Shown piece after piece: positions 54,596 through 63,669 of a DNA stretch of 64,000 nt (position 1 is its first letter; every line of letters starts with the position of its first letter). The DNA is from Curtobacterium sp. S6. GTDB lineage: Bacteria > Actinomycetota > Actinomycetes > Actinomycetales > Micrococcaceae. The translations under genes were made by a program, and so were the position numbers. The stretch covers positions 620,001 to 684,000 of the forward strand of contig NZ_JHEL01000015.1 in assembly GCF_000710345.2 (NCBI RefSeq). The letters run 5' to 3'. Under the pieces are notes generated by a model. That model was not told where the DNA came from. It saw nothing but the letters and a program-made list of their open reading frames with translations, and searched no databases.

Positions 54596-55153
54596 CTAGT
54601 CGAGGTCCGCGAGCATGGCTTCGACGAGCGAGTCCTGTAGCCAGGAGACGAATTGATAGACCAGTGCCATGTACGACTCGACGTCGTGAGCCTGGGACCA
54701 GTCCGTGTACGAGGCGATGCGCTGGGCGTCTTCTTCCGAGTCGATGCCCAGCCGCGCGGCTAAGACGAGCCGGACGTCGTTGAGAGCCGCGGCGAAGGCC
54801 ATGGCGTGTTCCGGGTTGAGCACCAGCTTGGGAGACTCGCAGTCCATGGCCGCCATGCGCAGGTGACCGATCTTGCTCTCCCGGACGTTACGTTCGGTCA
54901 GGCGACGAAATTCCGTCGCCTGTTCATCGTCGTCGCTCGCCTGAGGGAGGAGGCGTCGCAGGGCCGGGTCCTCGGGAATCTCCGGATCCTCGGTGATCCC
55001 CACCAGGGCTTCCAGCGGATCGCCGCCCTCCGCGTCGGGCTCGGGTTCCAACGTCGTGATGACGTCACGGAACAACTTGATCAGCAGTTCCCGCTCGGGC
55101 CCTTCCAGGGCCCCGACGATGCCTTTGCGCCCGTTCTTGAATTCTTTGGCCAT
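54596..55153 (-). CDS. DUF2017-family protein, ClpS partner gene
   Basis: The 185-residue acidic protein begins MAKEFKNGRKGIVGALEGPE. It continues with an all-helical region: ELLIKLFRDVITTLEPEP, LTERNVRESKIGHLRMA, and DVRLVLAARLGIDSEEDAQR. DUF2017 follows clpS in most actinobacteria, which suggests a role linked to ClpS-ClpCP proteolysis. No biochemical function is known to me. It starts two bases after the clpS stop. Confidence 0.85.
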   Translation of the reverse strand: MAKEFKNGRKGIVGALEGPERELLIKLFRDVITTLEPEPDAEGGDPLEALVGITEDPEIPEDPALRRLLPQASDDDEQATEFRRLTERNVRESKIGHLRMAAMDCESPKLVLNPEHAMAFAAALNDVRLVLAARLGIDSEEDAQRIASYTDWSQAHDVESYMALVYQFVSWLQDSLVEAMLADLD

Positions 55154-55155
55154 GC

Positions 55156-55494
55156 TTATTCTCCACCGTCCTTCTCGAAGGTTGCCCACAGACCGTACCC
55201 GTGCATCGCGCTCGTGTGACGTTCCGCTTCTTCGCGACCGCCCGTGAAGACGGTCGCCTTGCCTTCTTGGTGAACCGCCATCATCAGCGTGCGGGCCTTG
55301 GACTCGGAGTAGCCAAAGTGGGCCCGGAACACATAGGTCACGTAGCTCATGAGGTTCACGGGGTCGTTCCAGACGATCACCCGCCAGGGGGTATCCGCCT
55401 CGGTGCGTTCGAGCAGCCCGAGCCCGCCCTGCGGCGAGAGCTCCCCTTCCGACTCGTTGGGTACGGATGGGTTCCGAGAAGAGTGACAGACCAT
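55156..55494 (-). CDS. clpS: ATP-dependent Clp protease adaptor ClpS
   Basis: ClpS delivers N-degron substrates to the Clp ATPase. The 112-residue protein has a 35-residue flexible N-terminus, then PWRVIVWNDPVNLMSYVTYV, the substrate-pocket region. LMMAVHQEGKATVFTGGREE follows, and it ends with GLWATFEKDGGE. Complete and typical. It forms a two-gene operon with DUF2017 and is divergent from pncB with 69 bases between. Confidence 0.95.
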   Translation of the reverse strand: MVCHSSRNPSVPNESEGELSPQGGLGLLERTEADTPWRVIVWNDPVNLMSYVTYVFRAHFGYSESKARTLMMAVHQEGKATVFTGGREEAERHTSAMHGYGLWATFEKDGGE

Positions 55495-55563
55495 AGTTCC
55501 TCGAGTCTACCGCCGTTGCGCCGCCTCATTGGCCAGCTTCCGCCGGATGAGTACCCTTGAGGG

Positions 55564-56874
55564 GTGACTCATGACTCCCCCGCGCTCCTGACGGACCACT
55601 ACGAACTCACCATGCTCCAGGCGGCCATCCGCGCCGGGATGCACCAACGGCGGTGCGTGTTCGAAACTTTCACCCGGCGCTTGCCGCACGGCCGGCGGTA
55701 CGGAATCCTCGCCGGAACGGGCCGATTCTTGGAGCAGCTGGCGAACTTCACGTTCGACGGCCGGCAGCTCGCGTTCTTGGAGGAGGCCAAGGTCGTCGAC
55801 GGGCCCACGCTCGAGTACCTGTCCGATTTTCGCTTCACGGGAACCATCCGCGGCTACGGCGAGGGCGAGGCCTTCTTCCCCCACTCGCCCGTGCTCCAGG
55901 TCGAGGCGCCCTTCGCCGAGGCCTGCGTGCTGGAAACACTCATCCTGTCGATCCTGAACTTTGACTCCGCCATCGCCTCCGCGGCCTCGCGCATGACGGG
56001 CGCGGCCGGTTCGCGCCCGTGCCTGGAGATGGGGTCCCGCCGGGCCCACGAGGAGGCGGCCGTGGCCGCCGCCCGGGCCGCGGTCATCGCCGGTTTCGTG
56101 GGCACCTCGAACCTCGAGGCCGGGTACCGCTACGGCCTGAAGACCATCGGCACCTCCGCGCACGCCTTTACCCTCCTGTTCGACGGCGAAGAGGACGCCT
56201 TCCAGGCCCAATTGGATTCCTTGGGCATCGATACCACCTTGCTGGTCGATACCTACGATGTCGAGCGGGCCGTCCGTACGGCCGTTCGGCTCGCGGGCCC
56301 TCGGCTCGGGGCCGTCCGGCTAGACTCGGGTGATCTCGGCACGCAGGCGGTGGCTCTGCGCGAGCTTCTCGACTCCCTCGGAAACCGGGATACCAAGATC
56401 ACGGTCACCTCAGACCTGGACGAATACGCCATCGCCGGCCTCGCGGCCGCCCCCGTGGATTCCTACGGCGTTGGGACTCGCCTGGTCACCGGCTCGGGCG
56501 CGCCGACCTCGTCGATGGTCTACAAGCTCGTCGCCCGCGAGAATTCCTCCGGCGAGATGATCTCCGTGGCCAAAAAGTCCCAGGGCAAGGGCTCGATCGG
56601 CGGGGAAAAGCACGCCGGCCGCCGCCGCGACGACCACGGCGTCGCCGTCGCCGAATCCGTCGCCCTGGACCCCTCCCTGTTGACCGCGGGGAATTATCGG
56701 CCGTTGATGCGCACGCTGGTCTCGGACGGCAGGATTCTTCCCGGAGCCACCGGCGCCGAGGGCGTGCGCGCGGCGGCCGATCGGCGCGCGGCGACGATCG
56801 CGGAATTGCCTCGCGCGATTCGGCGCCTGTCCGAGGGAGACCCCGCGATTCCGACGGAATTTTTGGACCACTGA
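55564..56874 (+). CDS. pncB: Nicotinate phosphoribosyltransferase
   Basis: PncB couples nicotinate to PRPP in the NAD salvage pathway. The 436-residue protein begins with LLTDHYELTMLQAAIRAG. The phosphorylated-histidine region is EMGSRRAHEEAAVAAAR, and the phosphate-binding segment is AVRLDSGDLG. The start is GTG at 55564. The next gene, pncA, makes its substrate nicotinate from nicotinamide, so the two are a salvage operon. Confidence 0.95.
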   Translation: MTHDSPALLTDHYELTMLQAAIRAGMHQRRCVFETFTRRLPHGRRYGILAGTGRFLEQLANFTFDGRQLAFLEEAKVVDGPTLEYLSDFRFTGTIRGYGEGEAFFPHSPVLQVEAPFAEACVLETLILSILNFDSAIASAASRMTGAAGSRPCLEMGSRRAHEEAAVAAARAAVIAGFVGTSNLEAGYRYGLKTIGTSAHAFTLLFDGEEDAFQAQLDSLGIDTTLLVDTYDVERAVRTAVRLAGPRLGAVRLDSGDLGTQAVALRELLDSLGNRDTKITVTSDLDEYAIAGLAAAPVDSYGVGTRLVTGSGAPTSSMVYKLVARENSSGEMISVAKKSQGKGSIGGEKHAGRRRDDHGVAVAESVALDPSLLTAGNYRPLMRTLVSDGRILPGATGAEGVRAAADRRAATIAELPRAIRRLSEGDPAIPTEFLDH

Positions 56875-56937
56875 CCCGCAAGTCATCAGGCGCAACCCCC
56901 GCCTCGTGCCTCTTCCCCACCCGATGAAAGGGATCTC

Positions 56938-57573
56938 ATGACCCGAGCACTGCTCATCGTCGATGTTCAGAACGATTTTTGCCCCGGAGGCCCGCTGGCC
57001 ACCTCGAGGGGTGCCGAGGTCGCCGCGGACATCTCGGCGTTCCTCCAGACCCATCACGCCGCCTACGACGTCGTGGTCACCACGCAGGACTGGCATATCG
57101 AGCCGGGCACTCATTTCAGCGAGAACCCCGATTTTCGTGAATCCTGGCCCGTTCACTGCCTCGCGAATTCTCCCGGGGCCGCGTTCCATCCCGATTTCGA
57201 CACCGAATTCGTCGACGCGATGTTCCGCAAGGGTGAATACGAGGCCGCGTATTCGGGCTTCGAAGGCCTCCTGGCCCCGGAGGACTCCGTGATGACCGGC
57301 GAACACGAGCCCGGCCACATGCCCGAGGACACCCTCAAGGTGTCCCTCGACGATTGGCTGCAGGAACACGACGTCACGGACGTCGACGTCGCCGGCCTCG
57401 CGACCGACTACTGCGTCAAGGCGACCGCGATCGATGCAACGGACGCGGGATACGAGACCCGCGTCCTCGTCGACCTGACCTCGGGAGTTGCCGAAGAGAC
57501 CACGCAGGAGGCCCTGGAGGATATGGAAGACGCGGGCATCGAGGTCACCGAATCGACTACCGTCGGCCGATGA
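56938..57573 (+). CDS. pncA: Nicotinamidase
   Basis: PncA deamidates nicotinamide to nicotinate and, in sensitive bacteria, activates pyrazinamide. The 211-residue protein has the catalytic triad elements: aspartate in LLIVDVQNDFCPGG near residue 9, lysine in FRKGEYEAAYSGF, and cysteine in GLATDYCVKATA. Metal ligands lie in TQDWHIEPGTHFS. The 3' end overlaps the convergent helicase gene by 17 bases. Confidence 0.95.
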   Translation: MTRALLIVDVQNDFCPGGPLATSRGAEVAADISAFLQTHHAAYDVVVTTQDWHIEPGTHFSENPDFRESWPVHCLANSPGAAFHPDFDTEFVDAMFRKGEYEAAYSGFEGLLAPEDSVMTGEHEPGHMPEDTLKVSLDDWLQEHDVTDVDVAGLATDYCVKATAIDATDAGYETRVLVDLTSGVAEETTQEALEDMEDAGIEVTESTTVGR

Positions 57574-59344
57574 ACCACCGCTGAAGGGTGGCAATGCGTG
57601 ACTGAATCTGTTCGGCCGTCGCCTGGGCGACCGGCGGGCCACCGCATTCCCGCCTGAGGGCGTTGTGCACCGCACCGTGCGGTTCGCCCGTGCGAGCGGC
57701 CCACGCGGAGACGTTCTTGGCGAGCTTCTGCCGGAGGTCTTTGAGCTGCCGGTGGTCCGGCACGGAGGGCGCGGCCGCGGGCTTGTGGGCCTGGCCCCTG
57801 GATTGCTCGTGGCGTTGCTTGAGCAACGTGCCGACCTGGTCGGCGTCGAGCAGCCCGGGGATACCCAGGAAGTCCTGGTCGTCGGAGCCGACCTCGTATC
57901 CCTGGTAGTCCTCCCCGTCGAACATCACGCCGTGGAAGGACGCCTGGGATCCGATCGCCTCGAATTTCCCGGACGCCAATCGGGAACTGGCCTTCTCCTC
58001 GGCGTTGGCTTCATCGATCAGATGGTCGTCCAGGCCCTCGTCGGCGGCGATAATGTCCACCTCATCGGGCTGCTCCTTGAGGTCCAACGCGTGGTCCCGC
58101 TCGGCTTCCATCTCTTGGGCGAGGTACATGAGGATCGGAACCGACGGCAGAAAGACCGAGGCCGTCTCTCCCCTCTTCCGCGCACGCACAAAACGCCCGA
58201 TGGCCTGGGCAAAGAACAGTGGCGTCGAGGTCGAGGTAGCGTACACACCCACGGCCAACCGGGGAACGTCGACGCCTTCGGAGACCATGCGGACCGCGAC
58301 CATCCACCGGTCCTCGGATTCCGAAAAACGATCGATTTGAGCGGAGGCGGTCTTGTCGTCCGACAGCACGAGGGTCGGTTTGGTTCCGGAAATTTTTTCG
58401 AGCCGCTCCGCATAGGCGCGGGCATCGTCGTGGTTCGACGCGATCACGAGCCCACCGGCGTCCGGCACGGTCCGCCGGACCTCGCTGAGCCGGCTGTCGG
58501 CCGCCGCCAGAACCGACGGAATCCATTCGCCCCGCGGGTCCAACGCGGTCCGCCAGGCCTGGGCGGTGATGTCCTTGGTGAAGCCTTCGCCCAGGTCCGC
58601 TGCCATCTCTTCGCCCGAGCTGGTCCTCCACCGCATCTGTCCGGAATAGGCCATGAAGATCACCGGACGGACCACGTGGTCCGAGAGCGCCGGGCCGTAG
58701 CCATAGGAGTAGTCCGATTGCGAGCGCAGCAGGCCCTCCTGATCGCGCTCGTACCGGACGAAGGGGATCTGCGAGGAGTCGGACCGGAACGGCGTACCGG
58801 TCAGGGCCAGTCGGCGGTATGCGGGGTCAAATGCTTCCTGGAGTCCATCGCCCCAGGACAACGCGTCGCCCGCGTGGTGAATCTCGTCGAGGATCACCAG
58901 GGTCCGGGCGTTTTCCGTGCGGGCCCGGTGCAAGAGCGGCTTATTGGCCACCTGTGCGTAGGTCAGGGCCACGCCGGAATACCCCTGCGCGTGGTGTCCG
59001 TCGGAATTCTTGAAATTGGGATCGATCGCGATGCCCACGCGCGCGGCGGCGTCGGCCCACTGCGACTTCAGGTGATCCGTGGGAGCGACGACGGTCAGGC
59101 GCGAGACGCTGCCGCGGTCCATGAGCTCCTTGGCCACCCGCAGGGCGAAGGTGGTCTTACCGGCCCCGGGGGTCGCCACGGCCATGAAATCTCGCGGCTC
59201 GGTTTCGAAGTATTTTTCCAGTGCCTCGGCCTGCCAGGCGCGAAGCTTCGGTGCCGTGCCCCATGCGGCTCGATCCGGGTATGCGGGCGGCAGGTCTGCT
59301 CCTGCCCCGCCGAAGAGGGACGGCTGGGAGAGTTCTTCGGACAC
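57557..59344 (-). CDS. DEAD/DEAH-box (superfamily 2) helicase
   Basis: The 595-residue protein has Walker A as ATPGAGKTTFALRV (57-70), the Walker B box LDEIHH, LTGTPFRSDS, and the C-terminal lobe with RMVSEGVDVPRLAVGVYATS and FFAQAIGRFVRARK. The C-terminal 130 residues have a charged helical region. This type is widespread in actinobacteria without a defined role; it resembles the helicase part of type III restriction-like proteins but has no partner gene here. The start is GTG at 59344. Confidence 0.88.
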   Translation of the reverse strand: MSEELSQPSLFGGAGADLPPAYPDRAAWGTAPKLRAWQAEALEKYFETEPRDFMAVATPGAGKTTFALRVAKELMDRGSVSRLTVVAPTDHLKSQWADAAARVGIAIDPNFKNSDGHHAQGYSGVALTYAQVANKPLLHRARTENARTLVILDEIHHAGDALSWGDGLQEAFDPAYRRLALTGTPFRSDSSQIPFVRYERDQEGLLRSQSDYSYGYGPALSDHVVRPVIFMAYSGQMRWRTSSGEEMAADLGEGFTKDITAQAWRTALDPRGEWIPSVLAAADSRLSEVRRTVPDAGGLVIASNHDDARAYAERLEKISGTKPTLVLSDDKTASAQIDRFSESEDRWMVAVRMVSEGVDVPRLAVGVYATSTSTPLFFAQAIGRFVRARKRGETASVFLPSVPILMYLAQEMEAERDHALDLKEQPDEVDIIAADEGLDDHLIDEANAEEKASSRLASGKFEAIGSQASFHGVMFDGEDYQGYEVGSDDQDFLGIPGLLDADQVGTLLKQRHEQSRGQAHKPAAAPSVPDHRQLKDLRQKLAKNVSAWAARTGEPHGAVHNALRRECGGPPVAQATAEQIQSRIATLQRWFIGRR

Positions 59345-59495
59345 GAGGGACTGATCACTCCTGTGAAAGGGAAGGACATCGAGGCGTGGTCGGGTGGACG
59401 GCCTCCATGGCGACGGCGTCCCCGACGCCTGTCAGGCCTCGGGGACGTCGGTTGCTACGGGCGGTGGAGCGCGATGGGGTTCGGAACCGTAAAGG

Positions 59496-59822
59496 TTACT
59501 GGTTTCCGTCCTGGTCGTCGTCTCCGCCCTTCATCGTCTCGTAGATTTCCTTGCATTCGGGGCAGACCGGGAAGCGTTCAGGGTCGCGCCCGGGTGTCCA
59601 GACCTTGCCGCAGAGGGCGATGACCGGTTCACCCGAGAGGGCGGACTCCATGATCTTTTCCTTGCGCACATAGTGTGCGAAGCGTTCGTGGTCGCCCGGT
59701 TCCGAGAGCTGGCGGGTCTCTTCGCGTTCGATGGTCGCGGCCCCGCCCGGGGTGGTGCCGTACCCGGTGTCGTCCAGCGGACCGGTGGAGTTGATTGCGT
59801 CAGCGGCTCGGTCAAACATCAT
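59496..59822 (-). CDS. DUF3039 zinc-binding small protein
   Basis: The 108-residue protein belongs to an actinobacterial family of unknown role. Its conserved core, HYVRKEKIMESALSGEPVIA then LCGKVWTPGRDPERFPVCPE, has the cysteine pattern C-x15-C-x2-C, typical of a zinc site. The first 40 residues are disordered and acidic. Two consecutive ATG codons (59822, 59819) are possible starts. A very long hairpin lies upstream. Its neighbours, a helicase and an ABC exporter, give no functional hint. Confidence 0.85.
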   Translation of the reverse strand: MMFDRAADAINSTGPLDDTGYGTTPGGAATIEREETRQLSEPGDHERFAHYVRKEKIMESALSGEPVIALCGKVWTPGRDPERFPVCPECKEIYETMKGGDDDQDGNQ

Positions 59823-59837
59823 GGGGCCATTCTACGC

Positions 59838-59892
59838 CCGAGCCTCGTCGCCCGAGAATCCTCCGGGAAGATTCTCGGGCGACGAGGCTCGG
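59838..59892 (-). terminator. 23-bp perfect hairpin between the ABC permease and DUF3039
   Basis: Perfectly complementary arms occupy 59838-59860 and 59870-59892, with loop CTCCGGGAA. The core is CGAGAATC/GATTCTCG, flanked by GCCTCGTCGCC and its complement. It lies 20 bases beyond the permease stop and 16 bases before the DUF3039 ATG. It is the longest uninterrupted stem I found in the window. Confidence 0.75.
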
Positions 59893-59911
59893 CGTTGCCC
59901 AGACCGTGGCT

Positions 59912-61492
59912 TTAGCGCATTCTCACCAGATCTTGGTAGAGCTCCGGAGCGCGGCGTTCGTACCACGAGCCGCCGATGCGCACCCCCAACCACAACATCA
60001 CGACGCCGTAGACGGGCCCGGCTACCAAGATGATCCAATCAAAGATCGCCAGGTGGGTGATCATCGCGGCGACGAGCAGGACGAGGATCGGCAACACGAT
60101 GCCCCACATCAGCAGGCTGCTGATGCCCTGGATGAACACGTTGGCGATGCCCGCGTTATTCTTGCGGGATTTCCAGGGGCTCTCCCCCGGTGCCGCCACG
60201 GGCAGCGCGTACCTGACCGACACGGCCGCGCCCACGCCGAGCCCACACAACAGAACGCTCAGCGAAAGGCCCAGGTTGGCGGGAATGCTCCCCGGATCTC
60301 CCTGAATCAGGAGGGCCACCACCGAGGTGACGACGACGATCGGAACGAAGATCACGGACATGCCCAGTGTGCGCCCCCACCGATCCGCGGCACCGCTGAC
60401 CGGCGAGGTCAGGTGCAGTGAAAACGCGGTGTTGTCGTAGGAGACCACGTACGCGCTTTGCCAGGCGAGCATCCACGCGACCAGCGGTCCGACGAGGAAT
60501 AATTGGATTCCACCGCCGTTGGTTTGGCTCATGAACCAGAACAGGATCAGGAATCCCGGGGCGACCAGCAGATTCAGGTTCATCCGCGGATCTTTCAGGT
60601 AATAGGTGGCCGTCCGCGCGGCGATCGCGCCGGACGGCGTGGCCGGGAAGCGCGAGAACAGGCCAATCCAGGCCCCGGTCCGCGTCGCCGCACCGCTCGA
60701 CGCTCCCGAAGCTCCCACGTGACTCGTCTGATAGGCGATGACGCGACGCCACGCGATCAGGCCGACGGCGAGGTAGAGCAGCGTGAGCACCAGGCGGAGC
60801 CCCAATATCCCCCAGGCGCCAGCCGCGACGTCACCGGGAATCGCCCACGCGACGCCCAGCGGGGTCCACCCGGCGACCCTCGCGACGCCGATGACCCACT
60901 GCTCCGAGAGCAAGCTGGCGGTGAGGGTCGAAACCAGCGGGCCCGCCGACAGCAGCGCGAGGAAGAAGATCGCCCCGAGGATCTCGGCGAGAAAACGCCG
61001 ATGGCGTATGGCCATCCCGAGGCTGCTCATGAGCCTCGAGCACACCATGAGTAGGACGAACCCCAGCAGGCCCGCGGGCACCGCGGCCACGGCGGGAGCG
61101 GGGGACGCCCAGGAGACCACGGGCAGGAACGCACCCACGACCGTGATCGCCCCAAAGATGCTGACCACCGATCCGACGAGTTGTCCGCCCAGGATCTGCT
61201 GCGGCTTCAGCGGGTACGGGGCCAAGAGATCGGGATCCAAGGTCGCGTCCTGGCCCGACAGGACGAGGGGCACCACGCACCACAGGGCCGCGGCCAAGGT
61301 GCCGACGACGATGGCCAGACCTTGCGCCAGGGCGGCGTCTCCGCCACGCACGGCCGTCATCCCGGCGAAGACGGCGACGAGTGCGCCGAGGCCGTACAAC
61401 CCGCCGATGATGGTCCCGGCCACGGCCCAGCCGCTGCGTTTCAGGGAGGCCACGAAGTGGGCCCATTTGAGGCCTACGAGGTTCCCAACCAT
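59912..61492 (-). CDS. ABC-2-type exporter permease
   Basis: The 526-residue protein has about 12 hydrophobic segments, such as VLLMVCSRLMSSLGMAIRH, FLILFWFMSQ and SSLLMWGIVLPILVLLVAA. A large cytoplasmic loop before the second half carries ATPSGAIAARTATYYLKDPR. It is encoded directly after an ABC ATPase whose 3' end overlaps it by 19 bases. Together they form a two-gene exporter; the substrate is unknown. The start at 61492 (MVGNLVGLKWAHFVASLKRS) fits the fold. Confidence 0.85.
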   Translation of the reverse strand: MVGNLVGLKWAHFVASLKRSGWAVAGTIIGGLYGLGALVAVFAGMTAVRGGDAALAQGLAIVVGTLAAALWCVVPLVLSGQDATLDPDLLAPYPLKPQQILGGQLVGSVVSIFGAITVVGAFLPVVSWASPAPAVAAVPAGLLGFVLLMVCSRLMSSLGMAIRHRRFLAEILGAIFFLALLSAGPLVSTLTASLLSEQWVIGVARVAGWTPLGVAWAIPGDVAAGAWGILGLRLVLTLLYLAVGLIAWRRVIAYQTSHVGASGASSGAATRTGAWIGLFSRFPATPSGAIAARTATYYLKDPRMNLNLLVAPGFLILFWFMSQTNGGGIQLFLVGPLVAWMLAWQSAYVVSYDNTAFSLHLTSPVSGAADRWGRTLGMSVIFVPIVVVTSVVALLIQGDPGSIPANLGLSLSVLLCGLGVGAAVSVRYALPVAAPGESPWKSRKNNAGIANVFIQGISSLLMWGIVLPILVLLVAAMITHLAIFDWIILVAGPVYGVVMLWLGVRIGGSWYERRAPELYQDLVRMR

Positions 61493-62409
61493 GAGATCCC
61501 TTCCGATTCGACCCGACCGCCGACGAGTTTCACGAACGTTTCCTCGAGGCTCGAGGAGCCTCGGACCTCGTCCACGGTTCCGGCGGACAGGATTTGGCCG
61601 TCGTTCATGATGGCGACGTGATCGCACATGCGCTGCACGAGGTCCATGACGTGGCTCGAGACCACAACCGTGCCGCCGTGCCGCACGAAACCGGCCAGAA
61701 TATCTCGAATATTCGACGCGGAGACCGGATCCACCGATTCGAAGGGCTCGTCGAGGACCAGGACCTTGGGGGCGTGCACCATCGCGGCCGCGAGCGCCGT
61801 CTTCTTCTTCATGCCGGCCGAATAGTCCGTGACCGTGACGTTGGCCGATTCGGTGAGATCCATGGCGCCCAGGAGGTCCTCGGTGCGCTCGGCGACCGTG
61901 TCCTTATCCAGGCCGTGCAGGAGGCCGGCGTAGGTGATCAATTGGCGACCGGTGAGGCGGTCGAAGAGGTGCACCCCGTCCGGAAGGACGCCGACCAGGC
62001 TCTTCGCCTCACGCGACCTATCCCAGACGTCGATGCCGCGGATGAAGACCTGGCCCGCGGTGGGCCGCAACAGCCCGGTGGCCATGGAAAGGGTCGTGGT
62101 CTTGCCCGCTCCGTTGCGGCCGACCAGGCCATACATCGATCCCGAGGGGATGTCCAGGTTGATCCCGTGGACGACCTCGCGTTGACCGAAGACGCGCGTC
62201 AGGCCTCGACACGAGATCGCTTCCTGCCCGGTCGGCGGCGTGGGGCCGCCGAGGGGCGCGCTCGAAGTGGGCCGCTCGTCGGTGGGGCCTCCCTCGAAGG
62301 GAGCCGTCGAGTCCCGGGTCGGCGGCGCTTCCTGACCGAAGCGAGGGGGCTGATGGGACGGTCCCGAATCTGGGTCGGGCGGGGGCGTGTGATTCTCTGG
62401 TGTGTCCAT
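61474..62409 (-). CDS. ABC-2-type exporter ATPase with a proline-rich N-terminal extension
   Basis: The 311-residue protein has a 60-residue Pro/Thr/Gly-rich N-terminus, followed by a standard nucleotide-binding domain. Walker A is GRNGAGKTT at 97-105. The signature is DYSAGMKKK (SAG instead of SGG), Walker B is VLVLDEP, and the H-loop is VVSSHVMD. It works with the downstream permease. The extension is not needed for ATPase function and may be a flexible linker. Confidence 0.9.
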   Translation of the reverse strand: MDTPENHTPPPDPDSGPSHQPPRFGQEAPPTRDSTAPFEGGPTDERPTSSAPLGGPTPPTGQEAISCRGLTRVFGQREVVHGINLDIPSGSMYGLVGRNGAGKTTTLSMATGLLRPTAGQVFIRGIDVWDRSREAKSLVGVLPDGVHLFDRLTGRQLITYAGLLHGLDKDTVAERTEDLLGAMDLTESANVTVTDYSAGMKKKTALAAAMVHAPKVLVLDEPFESVDPVSASNIRDILAGFVRHGGTVVVSSHVMDLVQRMCDHVAIMNDGQILSAGTVDEVRGSSSLEETFVKLVGGRVESEGISWLGTS

Positions 62410-62563
62410 ATCAGGATCACATCACACTGCGGCCTCCGACACATCCACCCTGAGTCGGATTCTCGGTCCAGCGCCCAGAACGCGAGGCTCCTGACCGGGC
62501 GCATCGCGAGAGCGGGGTCCGGGCCGTGACGTCGAAGCGTCTCGACCCGGGCCGCCTCCGGGA

Positions 62564-63526
62564 CTAGAACAAGGCACGCATGAGGGCCGCGCGCGCCGAG
62601 ATCACTCGCGGGTCCTCGGCCCCGACGACGTCGAAGAGGTCAATCAACCGTTCGCGGACCGTGTTCTTGGTGTCCGGGTCGCCGCGCTGGACGAGACGGA
62701 TCAGGCGTTGAAATGCGTCCTCGACGTGGCCGCCAGAAACATCCAGGTCGGCGACCGTCAGCTGGGCTGCCACGTCGTCGGGGTTTTGGGCCGCCGCTGC
62801 GCGTGCCGCCTCGAGGTTCTCGTCCTTGACACGAGTCAGCAGGCCGACGCGGGCCACGCCGATCTTGGCCTCCCGATCTGCCGGGTTCTCGTTCAATGCC
62901 TGTCGATAGGCCTCGGCGGCGGTGTCGTAATCCCCCTCGGCCAGGGCGTCCTGCGCCTTCTGGTGCAGGGGCGGCAGGGGCTGGGGCTCCGCGTCGCCGC
63001 TCCCCGCGACCGGGTCGAAGGTCGCGGTCAGCTGGGCCTGCTGCGCCAGTTGGAGCACCTGCCCCAACAGGGCCTGAACCTGATCGGCCGGCAGGGGCGA
63101 GTCGTACATGGGCGCCGGGCGACCGCCCAGCATGGCCACGACGGTCAACGATCCCTGGGCCTGGAAGGCCTGGGCGATCTCCGGGGAGCGTTCGATGTCC
63201 ACCGCCGCCAGGAGCAAGCGCCCCGCGGCCTGGTCGATGAATCCTTCCAGCTCGCGGACGCCGTCCGAAGCCTGTTGATCGCTGCCACGGTACAGGGCGA
63301 AGATGACCGGGCCCTGTCCCGAGAGCTGTGCGACCTCTTGGAATTGCTGCGTGTCGGTGATGTCTCGCCGATAGCTCGCCCCGGTCTTCGTCTGGCTCGC
63401 CTGAGGCCCACCGGCGTTGCCGGTGTTCAGCTGCGACAGATCGGGCGCGGACCGCGCCGACTCCGGAATGTGCTCTTCCGCGGCCGGTTCCTGAGGTTCT
63501 GGTGCTCCGAAGGCTCCCGTGGTCAT
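62564..63526 (-). CDS. YbbN/CnoX-like thioredoxin-fold and TPR protein
   Basis: The 320-residue cytoplasmic protein has an N-terminal disordered region and then a thioredoxin-fold domain (VIFALYRGSDQQASDGVREL at about 74) without the redox CXXC. A TPR region follows (AQDALAEGDYDTAAEAYRQA and AARAAAAQNPDDVAAQLTVA), ending in MRALF. This combination matches the chaperedoxin/co-chaperone YbbN group, which binds chaperonin clients. The missing CXXC is usual in actinobacterial members. Confidence 0.85.
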   Translation of the reverse strand: MTTGAFGAPEPQEPAAEEHIPESARSAPDLSQLNTGNAGGPQASQTKTGASYRRDITDTQQFQEVAQLSGQGPVIFALYRGSDQQASDGVRELEGFIDQAAGRLLLAAVDIERSPEIAQAFQAQGSLTVVAMLGGRPAPMYDSPLPADQVQALLGQVLQLAQQAQLTATFDPVAGSGDAEPQPLPPLHQKAQDALAEGDYDTAAEAYRQALNENPADREAKIGVARVGLLTRVKDENLEAARAAAAQNPDDVAAQLTVADLDVSGGHVEDAFQRLIRLVQRGDPDTKNTVRERLIDLFDVVGAEDPRVISARAALMRALF

Positions 63527-63669
63527 CTCGACCGTCCTTTCATCACGTGGTGTTCGGGGGTGGGCTCGTTGGGAATTATCTTCTCAAATTGCCCGGGACG
63601 GCCCCAAGCACGTCCGCCCTCCGGGTAATCTCGTGTGAGGCACACACTCGGATCGGCGAAAGGACCCTC

